DNA from: Thermoflexus sp.
GTDB taxonomy: Bacteria > Chloroflexota > Anaerolineae > Thermoflexales > Thermoflexaceae
Length of the DNA: 8,511 nucleotides
Assembly: GCF_034432235.1 (NCBI RefSeq)
Contig: NZ_DAOUCJ010000036.1
Location: 1 to 8,511, forward strand
Direction: 5' to 3'
The notes beneath the pieces were generated by a model that worked only from the letters and a program-made list of their open reading frames with translations, had not been told where the DNA came from and searched no databases. The position numbers were made by a program, and so were the translations under genes. This document shows positions 7,222 to 8,511 of this stretch, piece by piece. Numbering within the stretch: the first letter of the stretch is position 1; each line of letters opens with the position of its first letter.

Positions 7222-7326
7222 AGCCCGGGCGGCAAATTCCGAGGGGATGAACGCGTTTCCCCCATGGAACCGGCTCCGTGTCTCCGGCGTCCTGTAGATG
7301 GATTCTGAACATCCCGGAGGTTTACG

Positions 7327-8133
7327 ATGAAGCGCATGAAAGAACCCCTCACCCTCTGGCTGCTCATGTTCCTCGCGCTTTCCCCTTCCTGCGGCCCGGG
7401 TCTTCCACCGGGCGCCTCCCCGACGGCTCGCCCTCCCCTCTGGGAGGGCGCGATCCCGATCGGGGAGATCCTGGCCCGCCCAGAGGCTTACCTGGGGCGC
7501 GAAGTCGTGATCGTGGCGTATTACCGGGGATGGGATTGGTTCGGGGAGGTCGGGCATGGCCCACCCCTCACCCGGAGCGATGTGGCCGTGGCGGATGCCA
7601 CCGGGGCGATCTACATCGCGCCCGCCGGGCCGGAAGCCCTTCCGTGGGGGCCTTCCCTGCGGCCGTTCGATCCGGCTTCCACGGAGATTCTGTGGCGACT
7701 GCGAGGGACGGTGGAGCGAACGCCGGCCGGCGCTCTCTACCTTCGGGTCGCTAAAGGGGAGGCGGTGGAGGGGTTGCCGGTGGGCGTCCTCCTCCGGATC
7801 CGTCGCCAGGGAGGGCTGGCCGGCTTCGACCAGGAGCTGATGATCACGGAGCAGGGAACCCTCTATCTCCTCGATCGGCGGACCCGCCGTGCCGCGCGCG
7901 TCTGGATCGATCCGCTCGAGGCGCGCCGGGTGCTCGGGAAACTCTCCGCCCTTCCCGAGACGGGGTATGGGGCCCCGGTTCCAGATGGATTCATCTACAC
8001 GTTGCGCTTCTGGATGGGAGATAAGATCCGGACTTTTGTTCTCTACGATCCCAGCGAGGGGACAACCCCCGCAGCCGCCCGGGAAGTTCTGAAGGCCGTT
8101 CGCTCATGGTTGGCGATGGGCATAACCCCATGA
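7327..8133 (+). CDS. Putative lipoprotein with OB-fold-like and emfourin-like regions
   Basis: This is a 268-residue exported protein. The N-terminus is basic (MKRMK), followed by a hydrophobic core (about 8-19) and Cys22 in SPSC, then a Pro/Gly/Ser-rich linker. This fits a type II signal peptide, although the lipobox lacks the usual Leu at -3. Residues about 43-145 carry a recognisable block: GEILARPEAYLGREV, then YYRGWDWFGE, then DATGAIYI. Its strand-rich pattern resembles OB-fold domains of bacterial lipoproteins (inference). Residues about 155-265 contain GGLAGFDQE, a short segment ending in Gly-Thr-Leu, then DGFIYTL and a final amphipathic helix. This order resembles emfourin-type peptidase-inhibitor domains, but the match is by eye only. 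The start is well supported: GGAGG at 7316-7320, six bases before ATG. No partner gene is adjacent on the same strand, and its function is unknown. Confidence 0.82.
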   Translation: MKRMKEPLTLWLLMFLALSPSCGPGLPPGASPTARPPLWEGAIPIGEILARPEAYLGREVVIVAYYRGWDWFGEVGHGPPLTRSDVAVADATGAIYIAPAGPEALPWGPSLRPFDPASTEILWRLRGTVERTPAGALYLRVAKGEAVEGLPVGVLLRIRRQGGLAGFDQELMITEQGTLYLLDRRTRRAARVWIDPLEARRVLGKLSALPETGYGAPVPDGFIYTLRFWMGDKIRTFVLYDPSEGTTPAAAREVLKAVRSWLAMGITP

Positions 8134-8293
8134 CCCATCTTTCTGGCCCAGGCCGCGGAGCGATGGATGCGCAGCGTAGCGCCCGGGGATCCCGCTGATC
8201 ACCGATCTCTGTTCACAGCGTGTTCCGTCAGCGGATATAAACTGCCTGCTGAGTGCTCGGGTTTCAGGATATCTAGGTTTGATGAATTCAATT

Positions 8294-8316
8294 TTACGGA
8301 CAATTTCAAACCGTAA
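8294..8316. repeat. Inverted repeat TTACGG-N11-CCGTAA, operator candidate
   Basis: Two perfect 6-base half-sites (8294-8299 and 8311-8316) are separated by 11 bases, so equivalent positions are about 17 bases apart. The repeat lies just upstream of the candidate promoter at 8342, where a dimeric activator could bind. No regulator gene is visible in the window. Confidence 0.4.
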
Positions 8317-8341
8317 TAAAACATTAATAATCATAATTGGC

Positions 8342-8370
8342 TTGATAAAAATAAAAAACAAGGTTACAGT
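8342..8370 (+). promoter_or_regulatory. Promoter candidate for the gene at the right edge
   Basis: TTGATA (8342-8347, five of six -35 consensus bases) and TACAGT (8365-8370, four of six -10 bases) are separated by exactly 17 bp in AT-rich DNA. Initiation near 8377 would give a leader of about 46 bases that includes the hairpin at 8391-8405. Confidence 0.55.
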
Positions 8371-8390
8371 TTTCATACCAGAATCAATAT

Positions 8391-8405
8391 CCTGGCTTTG
8401 CCAGG
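8391..8405 (+). promoter_or_regulatory. Leader hairpin touching the ribosome-binding region
   Basis: A perfect 6-bp stem, CCTGGC/GCCAGG with a TTT loop, ends at 8405 and so includes the first two bases of the purine-rich GGAGGTGGAG (8404-8413) upstream of the ATG at 8423. It could modulate translation. No T-run follows, so it is not a terminator. Confidence 0.5.
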
Positions 8406-8422
8406 AGGTGGAGTGACGGAGA

Positions 8423-8511
8423 ATGAGGCGGACGGCGTGGATTCTGACGGGTGCGGCGCTGGTCATTGGACTCGTGACGGTAGGGCTTGGGCTGGGCATC
8501 GTGCAACAGGC
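8423..8511 (+). CDS. N-terminus of an exported or membrane-anchored protein, 3' end missing
   Basis: From the ATG at 8423, 29 complete codons are open to the right edge. The peptide begins MRRTAW and continues as an uninterrupted hydrophobic, Gly/Val/Leu-rich segment to about residue 27 (GLGLGIV), then QQA. This is a two-arginine start followed by a signal peptide or single membrane anchor. GGAG at 8410-8413 lies 9 bases upstream, with a stronger GGAGG at 8404-8408. An overlapping GTG at 8413 in another frame gives a charged, non-descript peptide and is unlikely to be real. Nothing can be said about function, since the body of the protein lies beyond the window. Confidence 0.65.
   Translation, partial: MRRTAWILTGAALVIGLVTVGLGLGIVQQ

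Larger units (their letters stand above)
8274..8390. other. AT-rich non-coding island (25% GC)
   Basis: Only 29 of these 117 bases are G or C, far below the rest of the window. The island is bounded by an 8-bp perfect inverted repeat, CAGGATAT (8265-8272) and ATATCCTG (8387-8394). It contains a second inverted repeat and a promoter-like sequence. The GC-richer stretch before it (8134-8264) holds only a 7-bp inverted repeat, CCGCTGA (8192-8198) with TCAGCGG (8228-8234), and no terminator with a T-run. The island is probably the regulatory region of the gene starting at 8423, or a short fragment of foreign DNA. Confidence 0.8.

Noticed and set aside
4188..7250. A 1020-codon plus-strand open frame opposite mutS
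   Set aside because: It is antisense to the well-supported mutS, and its composition (Gln, His, Gly, Pro, Asp-rich, no domain pattern) is what the complement of a GC-rich gene gives. It also overlaps the end of the gene at 3643.
8104..8499. A 131-codon minus-strand open frame covering the AT-rich island
   Set aside because: It overlaps the lipoprotein 3' end and the start of the right-edge gene on the other strand. Its composition changes abruptly inside the AT-rich island. A hydrophobic stretch there (encoded at about 8300-8376) is explained by AT-rich codons.
8413..8511. A GTG-started frame overlapping the right-edge gene
   Set aside because: It gives a charged peptide with no pattern, while the ATG frame at 8423 gives a clear signal or membrane segment.

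Overview
The window is GC-rich bacterial DNA, apart from one sharply AT-rich patch near the right end. Gene style (GTG and ATG starts, strong GGAGG-type ribosome sites, long false ORFs antisense to real genes), an LDH-type malate dehydrogenase, a VTT-domain membrane protein and an OB-fold-like lipoprotein together suggest a member of the Chloroflexota, perhaps a thermophile. That taxonomic guess is inference from gene style only.

Left part (1-1743): the 3' portion of a probably secreted HEXXH metallopeptidase runs in from the left edge. It is followed by a free-standing tRNA-Pro(GGG) gene with its own promoter (TTGCTG-17 bp-TATAAT) and a strong UUCG-capped intrinsic terminator. Next comes a nested inverted repeat of unknown role lying just upstream of a membrane-protein gene.

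Middle (1744-4344): a TVP38/TMEM64 (VTT/DedA-superfamily) membrane protein, an intergenic region carrying a clear -10 box, and a two-gene unit made of NAD-dependent malate dehydrogenase (mdh) and an unrecognised 233-residue soluble protein. These two genes are 4 bases apart and probably translationally coupled.

Right part (4345-8511): a full-length DNA mismatch repair ATPase gene (mutS) runs leftwards, convergent with the mdh unit. Divergent from it is a putative lipoprotein gene with an OB-fold-like middle and a C-terminal part that resembles emfourin-type small domains. Then comes a non-coding stretch containing a 117-base island at 25% GC with inverted repeats and a likely promoter. Finally, the first 29 codons of a gene start with a membrane-anchor or signal segment, and a hairpin lies against its ribosome-binding region.

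Most of the window is housekeeping material. I see no phage, transposase, CRISPR or toxin-antitoxin genes and no clear new multi-gene system. The parts that deserve a second look are the AT-rich regulatory island with its hairpin leader, the nested inverted repeat before the VTT gene, and the uncharacterised proteins.
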